Assembly: GCA_046329815.1 (NCBI GenBank)
Contig: JAXLTY010000001.1
Span: 1,860,001 to 1,924,000, forward strand
Direction: 5' to 3'
Source of the DNA: JADJSS01 sp046329815
GTDB lineage: Bacteria > Bacteroidota > Bacteroidia > Chitinophagales > JADIYW01
Length of the DNA stretch: 64,000 bases
The notes under the pieces are model-generated. The model was not told the DNA's origin and did no database searches. It saw only the letters and a program-made list of their open reading frames with translations. Positions 19,859-28,951 of the stretch are shown piece by piece. Numbering within the stretch: position 1 is the first letter of the stretch; each line of letters starts with the position of its first letter. The position numbers and the translations under genes are program-made.

Positions 19859-20598
19859 ATAAATTCTATTTGTGATCTTTCGATCCAGCCGGATTTGTCG
19901 TTTGGTAATTTTATTTTCAGCCAGTTTTTATCGCTGTCTAAGATTTCTACTTTGGTGCCTGCCAATATTGCGGTTGCTGCATTCATCGATTCTACAGGTT
20001 TGCTTTTATAGAACGCGTTAGCTTGTGTAACGATAGCAAATCTATTCGTATTTTCATTTTGATGGCTTTCATAAGTAAACCATGCAAAAATAATTGCACC
20101 TAAAAAAGCAATAGTTCCGATTCTAAAAATCATCTTGTTTTTTCTAAAGAAAGTAATGATGAAACTTAAAATGCTGAGCCATAGAAACGTCAAAAATAAA
20201 ATACTCCAGCCGTGCGAAGTATTGTTGTTTACTATATTTTTAAACCATTTAATGACGAAAAATTCTCTGCTGAATTCCATTTTAGCAAATACTTTGTTGT
20301 TCACTAATTTTAGATTGTGTTCTATATTTTCGTCAGTTGGTGCGAGCTTTTTTGCTTTCTCATAATACAAGATTGCTTTCGCATTTTGGTTTAAATGAAA
20401 GTAAGTGTTGCCTAAATTGTACAATGCTTTTACATTGTTTTTGTCTTTTTTAATAACTTCTAAATAACGCGTTTCCGCTAATTCGTATTGTTTGTTTTTG
20501 TATAATGTATTCGCTGTTTGAAAAATAGATTTAGTGTCTTGCGCTTGTAAATTGCCAAGTAAAAAGCAGAATGTAATAAGCATCAATATCTTTTTCAT
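19855..20598 (-). CDS. batE: BatE: TPR plus SH3-like protein of the aerotolerance operon
   Basis: 247 residues. A signal peptide (MKKILMLITFCFLLGNLQAQ) is followed by TPR repeats (ALYNLGNTYFHLNQNAKAILYYEKAKKLAP). Two transmembrane helices lie around 130-175 (WSILFLTFLWLSILSFIITFF; IGTIAFLGAIIFAWF), and a C-terminal bacterial SH3-like domain has ATAILAGTKVEILDSDKNWL and ends GWIERSQIEFI. This architecture is that of BatE. The start overlaps the batD stop as TAATG, so translation is probably coupled. It is the last gene of the operon. Confidence 0.88.
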   Translation of the reverse strand: MKKILMLITFCFLLGNLQAQDTKSIFQTANTLYKNKQYELAETRYLEVIKKDKNNVKALYNLGNTYFHLNQNAKAILYYEKAKKLAPTDENIEHNLKLVNNKVFAKMEFSREFFVIKWFKNIVNNNTSHGWSILFLTFLWLSILSFIITFFRKNKMIFRIGTIAFLGAIIFAWFTYESHQNENTNRFAIVTQANAFYKSKPVESMNAATAILAGTKVEILDSDKNWLKIKLPNDKSGWIERSQIEFI

Positions 20599-22469
20599 TA
20601 GCTTTTGCTTTTTAAATCTTCTTCAAAATCGATGATTAATTCGCGTGCTTTATCGAATGTCACCGGCATTTTGTTTTGTGCAATTTCCGGTGAAAACAAT
20701 GCTTGCTCACAAGATTCCAGTGTTTCGTTTAATGCATCGATTTTATTTTGCGAAATATTTTTTGCTGTTAATTTTTCGGCAATATTTTCTTTAGAAAGCT
20801 GCGCTTGCGGTATGTATAATTTGTCGGATAAATATTCCCAAAGCGCACGAATCACTTCGTTATAAAATCCTTGTTCGTTTTTGTTTTGCATTAATTTTTT
20901 TGCAGTTGCTAATCGTCGTAATGCAATAGAATTTGCTTTCTTTCTGCGTAGTAATAATAATTCAGCATCAGAATATTCTTTGTTCCTAAAGATAAAACCA
21001 ATCAACAATAATAACAAAGGCGATGTTGTCAGTAACCAAAATGAAGTGCTTCCGACAAAGGTATCACTTGGTTCAAATTGTTGTTTGATGCCATACATTC
21101 CTTTTGGTGCATCGTGTTTTTCACGTTTAAAAAAGTTGACAACATTTTGACTGATCGCTGCTTTTCCTTCCACAGTAATTTCAGTTTCCGGCAATGTGAA
21201 TTTTACATAATCTGCTTTGTCAACATCAAAATAGGCGAACTCATATTTTGGTAGTTTGAATTTGCCGCCATCTTGCGGAACGATAATATATTCAAAGGTT
21301 TTGCTGCCTTGTACTACACTACCATTGTTTTTATAATCGTCTTTTATCTTTGGTTCGTATGCTTCAAATTCTTCCGGAAAAACTAATTTCGGCGCAGTAA
21401 TTAATTTTAAATTTCCGGTACCTGTATAAGTTACTTTCAATGAAATCGGTTCACCAACTTTGCATTTGGTTTTATCGTATTGCGCGCTGAAAGAAAACTT
21501 ACCGACAGCGCCGCTAAATGTAGAAGGTTTGTTTTTTTCGGGCAATGGTTTAATATCTAATGTAATGGCGTTGCTGTTGAAATTATAATCATAAGGTTGG
21601 TCGCCCATGTAACCAAAAAACGGATGATATTGCGGAATGCCAATGGTGCTTTGCAATTGCATTGGTGCAATATTTATTTTTCCGGCTTTTGTCGGAAATA
21701 AAGAAACACGTTTAAATTCACGTACATAATATTTTTTTCCTTCAAAAACCTCGATTGGTGGTTCTTCATTTGGATTGGGTTCGGGCAATTTATATTCTTC
21801 GCTTAGAAAGCCATTAAAATCAGGCATTTTCGTTGCTTGTAATCCATATATCTGTACTTTAAAATATAGTTTATAAGAAACAGAAAACTGATCGCCTTGA
21901 TATAAATTAGTTTTACTTGGTATGACGCGCAAAAAAACATTTTTTTGTGCATAGCTTTGAATATCACTTTCTGAACTTTGCCGCTGTGGTTGCTGCAGTT
22001 GCCTGAATGCGTCAAACGGATCATAACTTTGTTGTGATTGCTGTGGTTGTTTTGAAGGCGCAGTAACTTTTATTGTAATAGTATTGGAATTTGTAGCAGT
22101 TCCATTTATAACTGCAGTAGCAGCACCAATAGTGAAATCGCCTTGCTTTTTGGGTCTTAACGTATAAGTAAGTGAAACAGATTTAGACATTTTTCCATTA
22201 ACAATAGTCATATTCTGACTTTGTGAAGGACCAGCCAAAACATCAAAATTATCGAATCGTGGTGGCGAAAAATTTCCAACATCAGCATTGGAAATTTCAT
22301 AAGTAACATCAAACGTATAGTTTTGCGGCACCTGGTTCATGTCAGCAGTTGCCGTAAAACGTTGTGCGCTTGAAAAGTTATAAGTTATAAGTAACAAGAT
22401 AAACGCATAGAGTTTATAAGCATCAACATACTTATCACTTATTACGTTTAACTTATTACTTATCTTCAT
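20598..22469 (-). CDS. batD: BatD: large membrane-anchored protein of the aerotolerance operon
   Basis: I take the ATG at 22469, which overlaps the batC stop as TAATG; 623 residues. The signal peptide ends near ITYNFSSAQ. The extracytoplasmic part has repeated beta domains (FTATADMNQVPQNYTFDVTYEIS; NVFLRVIPSKTNLYQGDQFSVSYKLYFK; FSAQYDKTKCKVGEPISLKVTYTGTGNLK), typical of BatD, and a transmembrane helix (FWLLTTSPLLLLLIGFIFR, about 475-495) precedes a cytoplasmic helical tail. The first codons lie in a run of TAAGT/GATAAG words that looks like repeat DNA, so the signal peptide is unusual in origin. Confidence 0.9.
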   Translation of the reverse strand: MKISNKLNVISDKYVDAYKLYAFILLLITYNFSSAQRFTATADMNQVPQNYTFDVTYEISNADVGNFSPPRFDNFDVLAGPSQSQNMTIVNGKMSKSVSLTYTLRPKKQGDFTIGAATAVINGTATNSNTITIKVTAPSKQPQQSQQSYDPFDAFRQLQQPQRQSSESDIQSYAQKNVFLRVIPSKTNLYQGDQFSVSYKLYFKVQIYGLQATKMPDFNGFLSEEYKLPEPNPNEEPPIEVFEGKKYYVREFKRVSLFPTKAGKINIAPMQLQSTIGIPQYHPFFGYMGDQPYDYNFNSNAITLDIKPLPEKNKPSTFSGAVGKFSFSAQYDKTKCKVGEPISLKVTYTGTGNLKLITAPKLVFPEEFEAYEPKIKDDYKNNGSVVQGSKTFEYIIVPQDGGKFKLPKYEFAYFDVDKADYVKFTLPETEITVEGKAAISQNVVNFFKREKHDAPKGMYGIKQQFEPSDTFVGSTSFWLLTTSPLLLLLIGFIFRNKEYSDAELLLLRRKKANSIALRRLATAKKLMQNKNEQGFYNEVIRALWEYLSDKLYIPQAQLSKENIAEKLTAKNISQNKIDALNETLESCEQALFSPEIAQNKMPVTFDKARELIIDFEEDLKSKS

Positions 22470-23305
22470 TACCAATCTTTTTGCACTTTACCTTTTATCG
22501 GTTTCCCTTTTTCTTTTGCCAGTTTTTGCTGTACTTTTCCTTCTTCTGCCTGCATCGCTTCCAATAATTTTTCAGCTTGTTCTTTGGTCATTTCACCTTG
22601 TTGTTCTTTTTGTTGTCCTTGCTGCTGCTCGTCTTTTTTATCTTGTCCTTGCTGATCTTTCTTGTCTTGTCCTTGTTGCTTGTCTTGCTGATTTTGTTTG
22701 TTTTGATCTTGCTTGTCGTCTTTCTTCTGGTCTTTATTATCTTTCTTATTGTCTTTATTATCTTTATCTTTTTTGTTGTCTTTTCCGCCACCGCCATTCT
22801 TTTTAATTTTAGATAAAGCCATCATTAAATTGTATTTCGCATCAGCATCTTTTGGATTTAGTTTTAAAGACACTTTATACGCTTTTGCGCTTTCTTCCCA
22901 TTTTTCCTGTTTATAAAATGCGTTTCCTATGTTATAAAAACATTTTGCCTGAATGTCCGTATTCTTTGATAGTTTGGCTGCTGTTGTGTAAGCTTCTTTT
23001 GCTTTGTCTAATTCATTTAACTGAAATAACGCATCGCCTTGATTGAAATGCGCACGCACATCTTTCGGTTCTTTCTGTAATGCTTTACTATAACTTTCAG
23101 TCGCGTTATTGTATTTCTGGTTATTGTACTCTTTATTGCCTTGTCGCAATATTTTATTAGTGCTTTGTGCAGCAACATCATTTGCCTTACATATAAAATA
23201 GAGTACGATTCCGATTTTCAACAATAGCTTTAAAACAGAAAGCACAATAAACAATGTCTTGTATTTATTGATAAACTCTTTTATATGTTGAATTTTATTG
23301 CGCAT
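22469..23305 (-). CDS. batC: BatC: TPR protein of the aerotolerance operon
   Basis: The open frame extends to 23476, but its first 57 codons lie over batB. The ATG at 23305 gives MRNKIQHIKEFINKYKTLF and a hydrophobic helix, so I start there (278 residues; 11-base overlap with batB). Three TPR units follow (NATESYSKALQKEPKDVRAHFNQGDALFQL; AKCFYNIGNAFYKQEKWEESAKAY). A very polar Lys/Asp/Gln run of about 75 residues comes next, and the end EKLLEAMQAEEGKVQQKLAKEK is the conserved BatC tail. The acidic/basic run is biased composition, not a domain. Confidence 0.88.
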   Translation of the reverse strand: MRNKIQHIKEFINKYKTLFIVLSVLKLLLKIGIVLYFICKANDVAAQSTNKILRQGNKEYNNQKYNNATESYSKALQKEPKDVRAHFNQGDALFQLNELDKAKEAYTTAAKLSKNTDIQAKCFYNIGNAFYKQEKWEESAKAYKVSLKLNPKDADAKYNLMMALSKIKKNGGGGKDNKKDKDNKDNKKDNKDQKKDDKQDQNKQNQQDKQQGQDKKDQQGQDKKDEQQQGQQKEQQGEMTKEQAEKLLEAMQAEEGKVQQKLAKEKGKPIKGKVQKDW

Positions 23306-24320
23306 TTTTAAAATCAAAAATTTTCTTTCTGTAAGTAATGAAAAAATCAACAGATAATAATAATAAAACGAACGATAAAAAATATTGAAACTGCTCGACA
23401 AAATCAGTAAATACTTTATCGTTGATGGTTTTAGTTTCCATTTTTGCAATGTCTTTAGATAACAGATCACCAACAATTTTAGTATTATCTAAAATGTAAT
23501 AATTGCCATTGCCTGCTTTTGCTAATGCCTGCAACATATTTTCATTTAATTTGGAAATAATGGTTTCACCGTTTTCATCTTTTTTGTCGCCGGTTTTATT
23601 TCCGTTCTCGTCATAAACAGGAATGGTGCCGCCTTGTTTACTGCCAACTCCAATTGTAAATATCTTTGTGCCGTCACTTGCCAAAGATTCCGCTTTATCT
23701 ATCGCGTTTTCTTCGTGATCTTCACCGTCTGTGATCACAAGGATTGCTTTATATTTTTTATCAGTTGCTTTAAAAGCATTTTCCGAAGTTTGCAGTGCGT
23801 CAGTAATAATGGTTCCTTGCGTTGGTACAGAATTCGTATTGATCGAACGCAGGTACAGCATCAATGAAGAATAATCAACTGTTAGTGGCATTTGCATATA
23901 TGCATTGCCTGCAAAAATTACTAAACCAACTCTGTCGCCATCCAGTTTTTTCAATAATGTTTGAATAAGCAACTTCGATTTTTCTAAACGTGACGGAACA
24001 ACATCTTGCGACAACATACTTTTAGAAACATCTAAAGCAATCATCACGTCTATGCCTTTGCGTTGAATCTTTTCCATCTTAGTACCCATTTGCGGTTGCG
24101 CTAAAGCCAGTATTAAAAAGAAAAGTACGACATTAAATAAAATGAATTTTATTAATGATTTTTTTTCATTTCGATCAGGCATCAATCGTTTGATCAAATC
24201 AATATTGCCGATTTTTTCGAGTTGTATTTTTGTTTGATGCTGAACATAAAAATATAATCCAACTGCTATTGGAATCAACAGCAACAACAATAAATATTCT
24301 TTATGTTCGAATCGAATCAT
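23295..24320 (-). CDS. batB: BatB: von Willebrand A domain membrane protein
   Basis: 341 residues. Two N-terminal membrane helices (LLLLLLIPIAVGLYFYV; FILFNVVLFFLILALAQP) are followed by a VWA domain from about 85 with a MIDAS motif of the form DVSKSM and the later TDGEDHEE. A C-terminal helix (FLSFVLLLLSVDFFITY) closes the protein. It starts on the stop of batA as TAATG. In Bacteroides the Bat proteins contribute to oxygen tolerance, and Bat/MoxR systems are proposed to act in envelope chaperoning; the exact role is not settled. Confidence 0.92.
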   Translation of the reverse strand: MIRFEHKEYLLLLLLIPIAVGLYFYVQHQTKIQLEKIGNIDLIKRLMPDRNEKKSLIKFILFNVVLFFLILALAQPQMGTKMEKIQRKGIDVMIALDVSKSMLSQDVVPSRLEKSKLLIQTLLKKLDGDRVGLVIFAGNAYMQMPLTVDYSSLMLYLRSINTNSVPTQGTIITDALQTSENAFKATDKKYKAILVITDGEDHEENAIDKAESLASDGTKIFTIGVGSKQGGTIPVYDENGNKTGDKKDENGETIISKLNENMLQALAKAGNGNYYILDNTKIVGDLLSKDIAKMETKTINDKVFTDFVEQFQYFLSFVLLLLSVDFFITYRKKIFDFKNAQ

Positions 24321-25327
24321 TAACTCAAAATTGTTTTTAAATACGTTCTGCTTAAAATAAATTCAGCCATTAAGCAAATCAATGCTAAGAATGCAAATAC
24401 ATGAAAATGCTCACTTTTGCGATGAAAGTTACTGATCTTTATTTTTGATTTTTCTAATTTATCGATGGTTTGGTACACATTTTTTAACGAGCTGTTTCCT
24501 GTTGCTCTGAAATAATTTCCGCCTGTTTCACTTGAAATTTTACGCAATAAAGGTTCATCAATTTGCACCGGCATATTTTGATAAAATGTTTTACCGTTCT
24601 GATCTTTCACAGGATATGGTGCTTCACCATTTTTACCAACGCCAATCGTATAAACGCGAATGCCAAATTTCTTTGCGATTTCAATCGCTGTATAAGGATC
24701 GATGTAACCCATATTGTTCACACCATCAGTCATTAAAATAATCACTTTACTTTTTGACTTACTTTCTTTCAATCGCGCGACAGCCGTTGCCAAACCCATA
24801 CCAATTGCCGTTCCGTCTTCCACCATGCCGCTGTGGATGTCTTTGAATAAATTCAACAACACAGTATGATCAATAGTTATCGGACATTGCGTAAAACTTT
24901 CGCCGGAAAAAATCACCAAACCAATTCTGTCATTTTTTCTTTCTTTAATAAAATCCATCGCCACTTTTTTTGCAGCTTCTAATCTGTCAGGTGTGAAATC
25001 ACGTGCTAACATCGAACCTGAAATGTCCAATGATAAAACAATGTCAATACCTTGTGTGGAAATTTCTTTCTCTGATAAAGCACTTTGTGGTCGCGCTAAA
25101 GCAATTACTACAAATACAAAAGAAAATATTTTTAAGATGGGTAAAAGCTGTAACAGTTTTACTTTGAATGAAACCGGTTGTGATAAAACGCCGCCGTGTT
25201 GCGGAATATTGAATGTAGGAAAAAATGTATTCCGTTTATAATAGATCCAATACAACAAAAACGGCAATGCCAGCAACAACCAAAAGTATTGCGGATTTGC
25301 GAATGTGTATGGAAATAGATTAGTCAT
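24320..25327 (-). CDS. batA: BatA: von Willebrand A domain membrane protein
   Basis: 335 residues. N-terminal helices (FWLLLALPFLLYWIYY; ILKIFSFVFVVIALARPQ) precede a VWA domain with an intact MIDAS (DISGSMLARD), the Thr in IGMGLATAVARL and the motif MTDGVNNMG. A final helix (VFAFLALICLMAEFILS) ends the protein. It overlaps batB as TAATG. A 73-base gap to the next upstream gene contains copies of a CATTGGT-type word repeat. Confidence 0.93.
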   Translation of the reverse strand: MTNLFPYTFANPQYFWLLLALPFLLYWIYYKRNTFFPTFNIPQHGGVLSQPVSFKVKLLQLLPILKIFSFVFVVIALARPQSALSEKEISTQGIDIVLSLDISGSMLARDFTPDRLEAAKKVAMDFIKERKNDRIGLVIFSGESFTQCPITIDHTVLLNLFKDIHSGMVEDGTAIGMGLATAVARLKESKSKSKVIILMTDGVNNMGYIDPYTAIEIAKKFGIRVYTIGVGKNGEAPYPVKDQNGKTFYQNMPVQIDEPLLRKISSETGGNYFRATGNSSLKNVYQTIDKLEKSKIKISNFHRKSEHFHVFAFLALICLMAEFILSRTYLKTILS

Positions 25328-25400
25328 TGGTCAAAAGTCATTGGTTATTTTATGTACGTTATTAGTTTTGACATGTCTAGCAACTTATAACGAAGATTAT

Positions 25401-26435
25401 TTAACGTTTATCTTTTTCTGTTTTTTGTTCTTCTACTTGTTTTGTTTTATTAATAAAGTCTTTTATTATCTTCATAGAGTTTTCGTTTTCAATAAAATCA
25501 GGTTGTGCTTTTGCAAATTTTACAAAATCACTTAATGTCAATACTTCATTTAGGTCTTTCTTGAATCCTTGTTTGATAATGCCTTTGTGCAATGATTCCA
25601 TCAGTTCTTCGGTCGTTTTTTCCATTGCAGGAACTTTGTAGCGCAATTCGATATACGTTCGTGCAACATCGGTTAGACGCGAATAATATTCTTTGATATT
25701 TTGTTGCCAGACTTTTTCTTTCTCGAGTTTTTCCAATTCTTTGAAAGCCCAAACATGCGGTGGCAACAAATATTTTTCGTCAAGTGGTTTTTCTTTTTTC
25801 TTGCGTTCGATAAAATACCAGGTAATTAACGCAACCAAAACAGCTAATACTAAAGCACCAATGGCAAATGGTAAAATTTCCTGAAATGTCAATGGAATTT
25901 TCAGTGGTTCTTTGATTGGAATAATATCTTTTGAAGTGTCAATTTTCACACCGGAAACATGTACCAGAATTGCTTCAGAAGTAATGGTGTCAAGCGTTCC
26001 ATTGTTATTCACTAAGAACTGAAACTGCGGCAACATAATTTGTCCGGTATCGAATACGATTAAATTGACTAATTGATGATATTGATTTTCGCCGCTTTTT
26101 TTTACGGTGTCAATTGGCGTGTAGTTTGCCACTTCGATCGTTTCAGAAATAGTATCTTTTAAGTTTGGAAATGTGACTTTATTGTTGGCTGCTGCGCTGA
26201 CAAATAAATCGACAGGAACCCAATCGCCGATCAGATATTCTTTTTCTTTAATGGTTGCTGTTGCAGTTTGAGAGAAAGTGTAGTTAGTAATTAATATACA
26301 GTACGCAGTAAATAAAAAGATTGATTTGGAAATTTGAGAATGCGTTAATTTGAAAATGCAATGGCATATTCTCGGTAAATCAATACTGTTATTTTTCAAA
26401 CTTTTTTTCATTTTCAAATTTTCAAACTCACACAT
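25401..26435 (-). CDS. BatD/BatA-associated membrane protein of the MoxR operon (DUF4381-like)
   Basis: The frame opens at a TTG; the first ATG is at 26435 and another lies at 26411, and I cannot decide between them. About 344 residues. A hydrophobic segment (SIFLFTAYCILITNYTFSQ) acts as signal peptide. A beta-rich outer region (KEKEYLIGDWVPVDLFVS; GQIMLPQFQFLVNNNG) follows, then one membrane helix (ILPFAIGALVLAVLVALITWYF) and a helical cytoplasmic part (WAFKELEKLEKEKVWQQNIKEYYSRLTDVARTY) typical of the extra membrane protein between DUF58 and BatA genes. The N-terminal codons coincide with TTTGAAAA-type repeat DNA. Role inferred from the operon only. Confidence 0.75.
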   Translation of the reverse strand: MCEFENLKMKKSLKNNSIDLPRICHCIFKLTHSQISKSIFLFTAYCILITNYTFSQTATATIKEKEYLIGDWVPVDLFVSAAANNKVTFPNLKDTISETIEVANYTPIDTVKKSGENQYHQLVNLIVFDTGQIMLPQFQFLVNNNGTLDTITSEAILVHVSGVKIDTSKDIIPIKEPLKIPLTFQEILPFAIGALVLAVLVALITWYFIERKKKEKPLDEKYLLPPHVWAFKELEKLEKEKVWQQNIKEYYSRLTDVARTYIELRYKVPAMEKTTEELMESLHKGIIKQGFKKDLNEVLTLSDFVKFAKAQPDFIENENSMKIIKDFINKTKQVEEQKTEKDKR

Positions 26436-26442
26436 TTTCAAA

Positions 26443-27309
26443 TCAACTACGTTTTTTAAAGAAGTTCATTAATACATGTACATATGATTGTGCTGTATTG
26501 ATCTTTAATTTATCGGCGCCAGCTTTCATAAAACTGTTGTCATAGTTTTTATCATAAAACTTAGCACGTTCTTTATAAATGCGTTGTGTTTCTTTATCAT
26601 TTGTGTCAATCCATTTTGTTTCGTTGGTTTCTACATCTTGTACTTGTAATAAACCCACATTTGGTAATTCATTATCTAATTGGTCGTGAATTTTTACACC
26701 GATCACATCATGCTTCTTAGCAATATGGCGCAATTCATTTTCATAATTTTCGTCAATAAAATCGGACAAGACGAAAGCAATACTTTTGCGTTTCACCATG
26801 TTATTGAAATTCTCTAACGCTAATGAAATATCTGTTTTATTGCTTTTTGGTTCGAAGTTGATGATCTCGCGAATGATGCGCAATACATGTGATTTTCCTT
26901 TTTTCGGTGGAATGAATAATTCAATAGCATCGCTAAAAAATAAGACACCAACTTTATCATTATTTTGTATCGCAGAAAATGCCAATACGCCGGCAATTTC
27001 TGAAATGATCTCGTTTTTTAATTGTGTTTGCGTTCCGATAAAAGAAGATTTACTGACATCTATCAACAGCATGATTGTTAGTTCACGTTCTTCTTCAAAT
27101 ATTTTTACAAAAGGTGTTTTAAAACGAGCTGTAACATTCCAGTCAATATTTCTGACATCATCGCCGTATTGATATTCGCGCACTTCCGAAAACGACATGC
27201 CGCGACCTTTGAAAGCAGAATGATATTCGCCGGAAAAAATATGATTCGTCAAGCCCTTTGTCTTGATCTCTATTTTTCTGACTTTTTTGAGTAATTCTGA
27301 AACTTCCAT
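26443..27309 (-). CDS. DUF58 domain protein of the MoxR/Bat operon
   Basis: 288 residues, cytoplasmic. The DUF58 signature is clear: YHSAFKGRGMSFSEVREYQY followed by GDDVRNIDWNVTARFKTPFVK, then a VWA-like fold beginning LTIMLLIDVSKSSFIG and ending in a C-terminal helix with YVHVLMNFFKKRS. Such proteins are regularly encoded beside MoxR ATPases and are thought to be their partners. The stop lies 7 bases before the next ATG, so the genes are co-transcribed. Upstream, the gene is separated from moxR by the inserted four-helix element. Confidence 0.93.
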   Translation of the reverse strand: MEVSELLKKVRKIEIKTKGLTNHIFSGEYHSAFKGRGMSFSEVREYQYGDDVRNIDWNVTARFKTPFVKIFEEERELTIMLLIDVSKSSFIGTQTQLKNEIISEIAGVLAFSAIQNNDKVGVLFFSDAIELFIPPKKGKSHVLRIIREIINFEPKSNKTDISLALENFNNMVKRKSIAFVLSDFIDENYENELRHIAKKHDVIGVKIHDQLDNELPNVGLLQVQDVETNETKWIDTNDKETQRIYKERAKFYDKNYDNSFMKAGADKLKINTAQSYVHVLMNFFKKRS

Positions 27310-27313
27310 AATA

Positions 27314-27766
27314 GTGATGGTGAAAGTGATAGTGAAAGTGTTATTTTTCTTTCGTTTTTTTTTCTAATGTGATAATTGTTTTCGTTAGTATTGCTATAAT
27401 TTCCTCTAATAATTTTATTCTTTCGTTTATTATATTTTCATCCAATAAAAATTTTGATTTTTTAAACCAACCTTTTGATTCGGTTGCAGAACCTCGTGAG
27501 ATTTTTAAATAGTGTGGATATTCTCTTTTTGAACCTCTACCGTAACCTTCTTCAATATTTGCTGAAATTGAACCAACAGAACGAATGAGTTGTTTGCAAA
27601 TTTCTTTTCCTCTAAAATCATTTTTCATGATTTCAGTATCATTCCAAGTTAAATCCCAAATTTGATTTGATTTTGTATATGCTGAAAAATCTTCTAACAT
27701 TGATATTGATTTATTTTAAAGAAAATCGTGATTTTAGTTCACCTTCACTGTCACTTTCACTATCAC
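27314..27766. repeat. Inverted-repeat-flanked unit carrying the four-helix-bundle gene
   Basis: The arms 27314-27340 and the reverse complement of 27740-27766 match at 24 of 27 bases; both are built from GTGATAG/TGAAAGTG words. They enclose the gene at 27341-27700 and sit almost exactly in the junction between moxR (stop 27772) and the DUF58 gene (start 27309). No transposase is present. The mobile nature is inference. Confidence 0.65.
27341..27700 (-). CDS. Four-helix-bundle protein, 23S rRNA intervening-sequence (S23) family
   Basis: 119 residues, mostly helical. The family signature is clear: a Trp-Asp pair near the N-terminus, then FRGKEICKQLIRSVGSISANIEEGYGRGSKREYPHYLKISRGSATE and a final helix with LEEIIAILTKTIITLEKK. 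Genes of this family were first seen inside 23S rRNA intervening sequences and also occur scattered in genomes; the related Avd protein of diversity-generating retroelements has the same fold. Here it lies in the same direction as the Bat operon and its stop touches the left inverted-repeat arm. No reverse transcriptase or variable repeat is present. The biochemical role is unknown. Confidence 0.88.
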   Translation of the reverse strand: MLEDFSAYTKSNQIWDLTWNDTEIMKNDFRGKEICKQLIRSVGSISANIEEGYGRGSKREYPHYLKISRGSATESKGWFKKSKFLLDENIINERIKLLEEIIAILTKTIITLEKKTKEK

Positions 27767-27771
27767 TTTTT

Positions 27772-28764
27772 CTAAGGAACTTCCACTCTGTTCAAAATCG
27801 TGTCGATGATATTTTCCTGTGTGATGTTTTCGGCTTCGGCTTCGTAAGTGATACCGATACGATGACGCAATACATCATGTGCCACTGCACGTACATCTTC
27901 AGGAATAACATAGCCGCGACGTTTGATAAATGCATACGATTTAGATGCCATCGCTAATGAAATGCTGGCACGCGGCGAACCACCATAACTTATTAAGTGT
28001 TTAAGATTGTCGATCTTATATTTCACCGGTTCGCGTGTAGCAAAAATGATATCTAAAATATACTTTTCGATTTTTTCATCCATATATACTTCACGCACAG
28101 TATCGCGTGCCTGCAATATTGTTTGTGCAGAAATTACCGGTTTAATATTTGGATTTTGTCCGGAAACATTTTGTCGCATGATGATGCGTTCGTCTTCAAA
28201 TTCAGGATAGCCGATTTTTACTTTCAGCATAAAACGATCGACCTGCGCTTCCGGTAAATTATAGGTTCCTTCCTGTTCAATTGGATTCATGGTTGCCATT
28301 ACTAAAAATGGTTCTTCCAGTTTGTAGGTTGTTTCGCCTAATGTTATATAGCGTTCCTGCATGGCTTGCAATAAAGCACTTTGCACTTTCGCCGGTGCAC
28401 GGTTGATCTCATCTGCTAAAACAAAGTTGGAAAAGATCGGTCCTTTTTTTACTTCAAAATTTGATTTTGCCTGATTGTAAATCATCGTTCCTAAAATATC
28501 AGCCGGCAACAAATCCGGTGTGAACTGCACACGCGAAAATTTAGTGTCGATTGCATCAGAAAGTGATTTGATGGCTAATGTTTTTGCCAAACCAGGAACA
28601 CCTTCCAGTAAAATGTGACCTTGTGAAAGCAACGCAATCATCAGGCGTTCGATCATGTATTTTTGTCCGACGATTGATTTTGAAATTTCCATGTTCAGCA
28701 AATCCACGAAAGCGCTGTTAAGTTGGATTTTTTCGTTCAATGCTTTAATGTCGATAGATTCCAT
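27772..28764 (-). CDS. moxR: MoxR-family AAA+ ATPase
   Basis: 330 residues. Walker A reads GVPGLAKT (near 55), Walker B reads LADEINRAPAKVQSALLQAMQE, sensor 1 is in ATMNPIEQEGTYNLPEAQVDRFM, and sensor 2 lies in the C-terminal lid (SYGGSPRASISLAMASKSYA). Together with the DUF58 and Bat proteins it forms the typical MoxR-VWA system, in which the ATPase is believed to act as a chaperone on partner or envelope proteins. It is the first gene of the operon; the spacer upstream has no other gene. Confidence 0.96.
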   Translation of the reverse strand: MESIDIKALNEKIQLNSAFVDLLNMEISKSIVGQKYMIERLMIALLSQGHILLEGVPGLAKTLAIKSLSDAIDTKFSRVQFTPDLLPADILGTMIYNQAKSNFEVKKGPIFSNFVLADEINRAPAKVQSALLQAMQERYITLGETTYKLEEPFLVMATMNPIEQEGTYNLPEAQVDRFMLKVKIGYPEFEDERIIMRQNVSGQNPNIKPVISAQTILQARDTVREVYMDEKIEKYILDIIFATREPVKYKIDNLKHLISYGGSPRASISLAMASKSYAFIKRRGYVIPEDVRAVAHDVLRHRIGITYEAEAENITQENIIDTILNRVEVP

Positions 28765-28909
28765 ATTTTTAATTTTTTATTACTGAAAGTATTAAACTTA
28801 AGGTTGATTTTGAGTGCTGCAAAAATATAACCAAACATACTTAATGCGATTGTTATATTGTTAAAAAATGTTAGTCTTTTACAATAATTAAGTTTTGATA
28901 TAAAAACAA

Positions 28910-28933
28910 AAAACCACGCACATGCGTGGTTTT
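28910..28933 (-). terminator. Hairpin terminator of the DUF3078 gene
   Basis: AAAACCACGCA (28910-28920) pairs with TGCGTGGTTTT (28923-28933). It lies 19 bases past the minus-strand stop at 28952 and upstream of moxR; on the minus strand the T-rich arm continues into TTTGTTTTTAT. Confidence 0.75.
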
Positions 28934-28951
28934 TCAATAAGTTATATTGAG

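Noticed and set aside
22516..22916. Plus-strand hydrophobic open frames opposite batC
   Set aside because: They are shadows of the Lys/Gln/Asp-rich stretch of batC; the hydrophobic look is the reverse complement of biased codons.
27341..27700. Diversity-generating retroelement accessory gene (Avd)
   Set aside because: The fold family is shared, but no reverse transcriptase, template repeat or variable repeat is found nearby.
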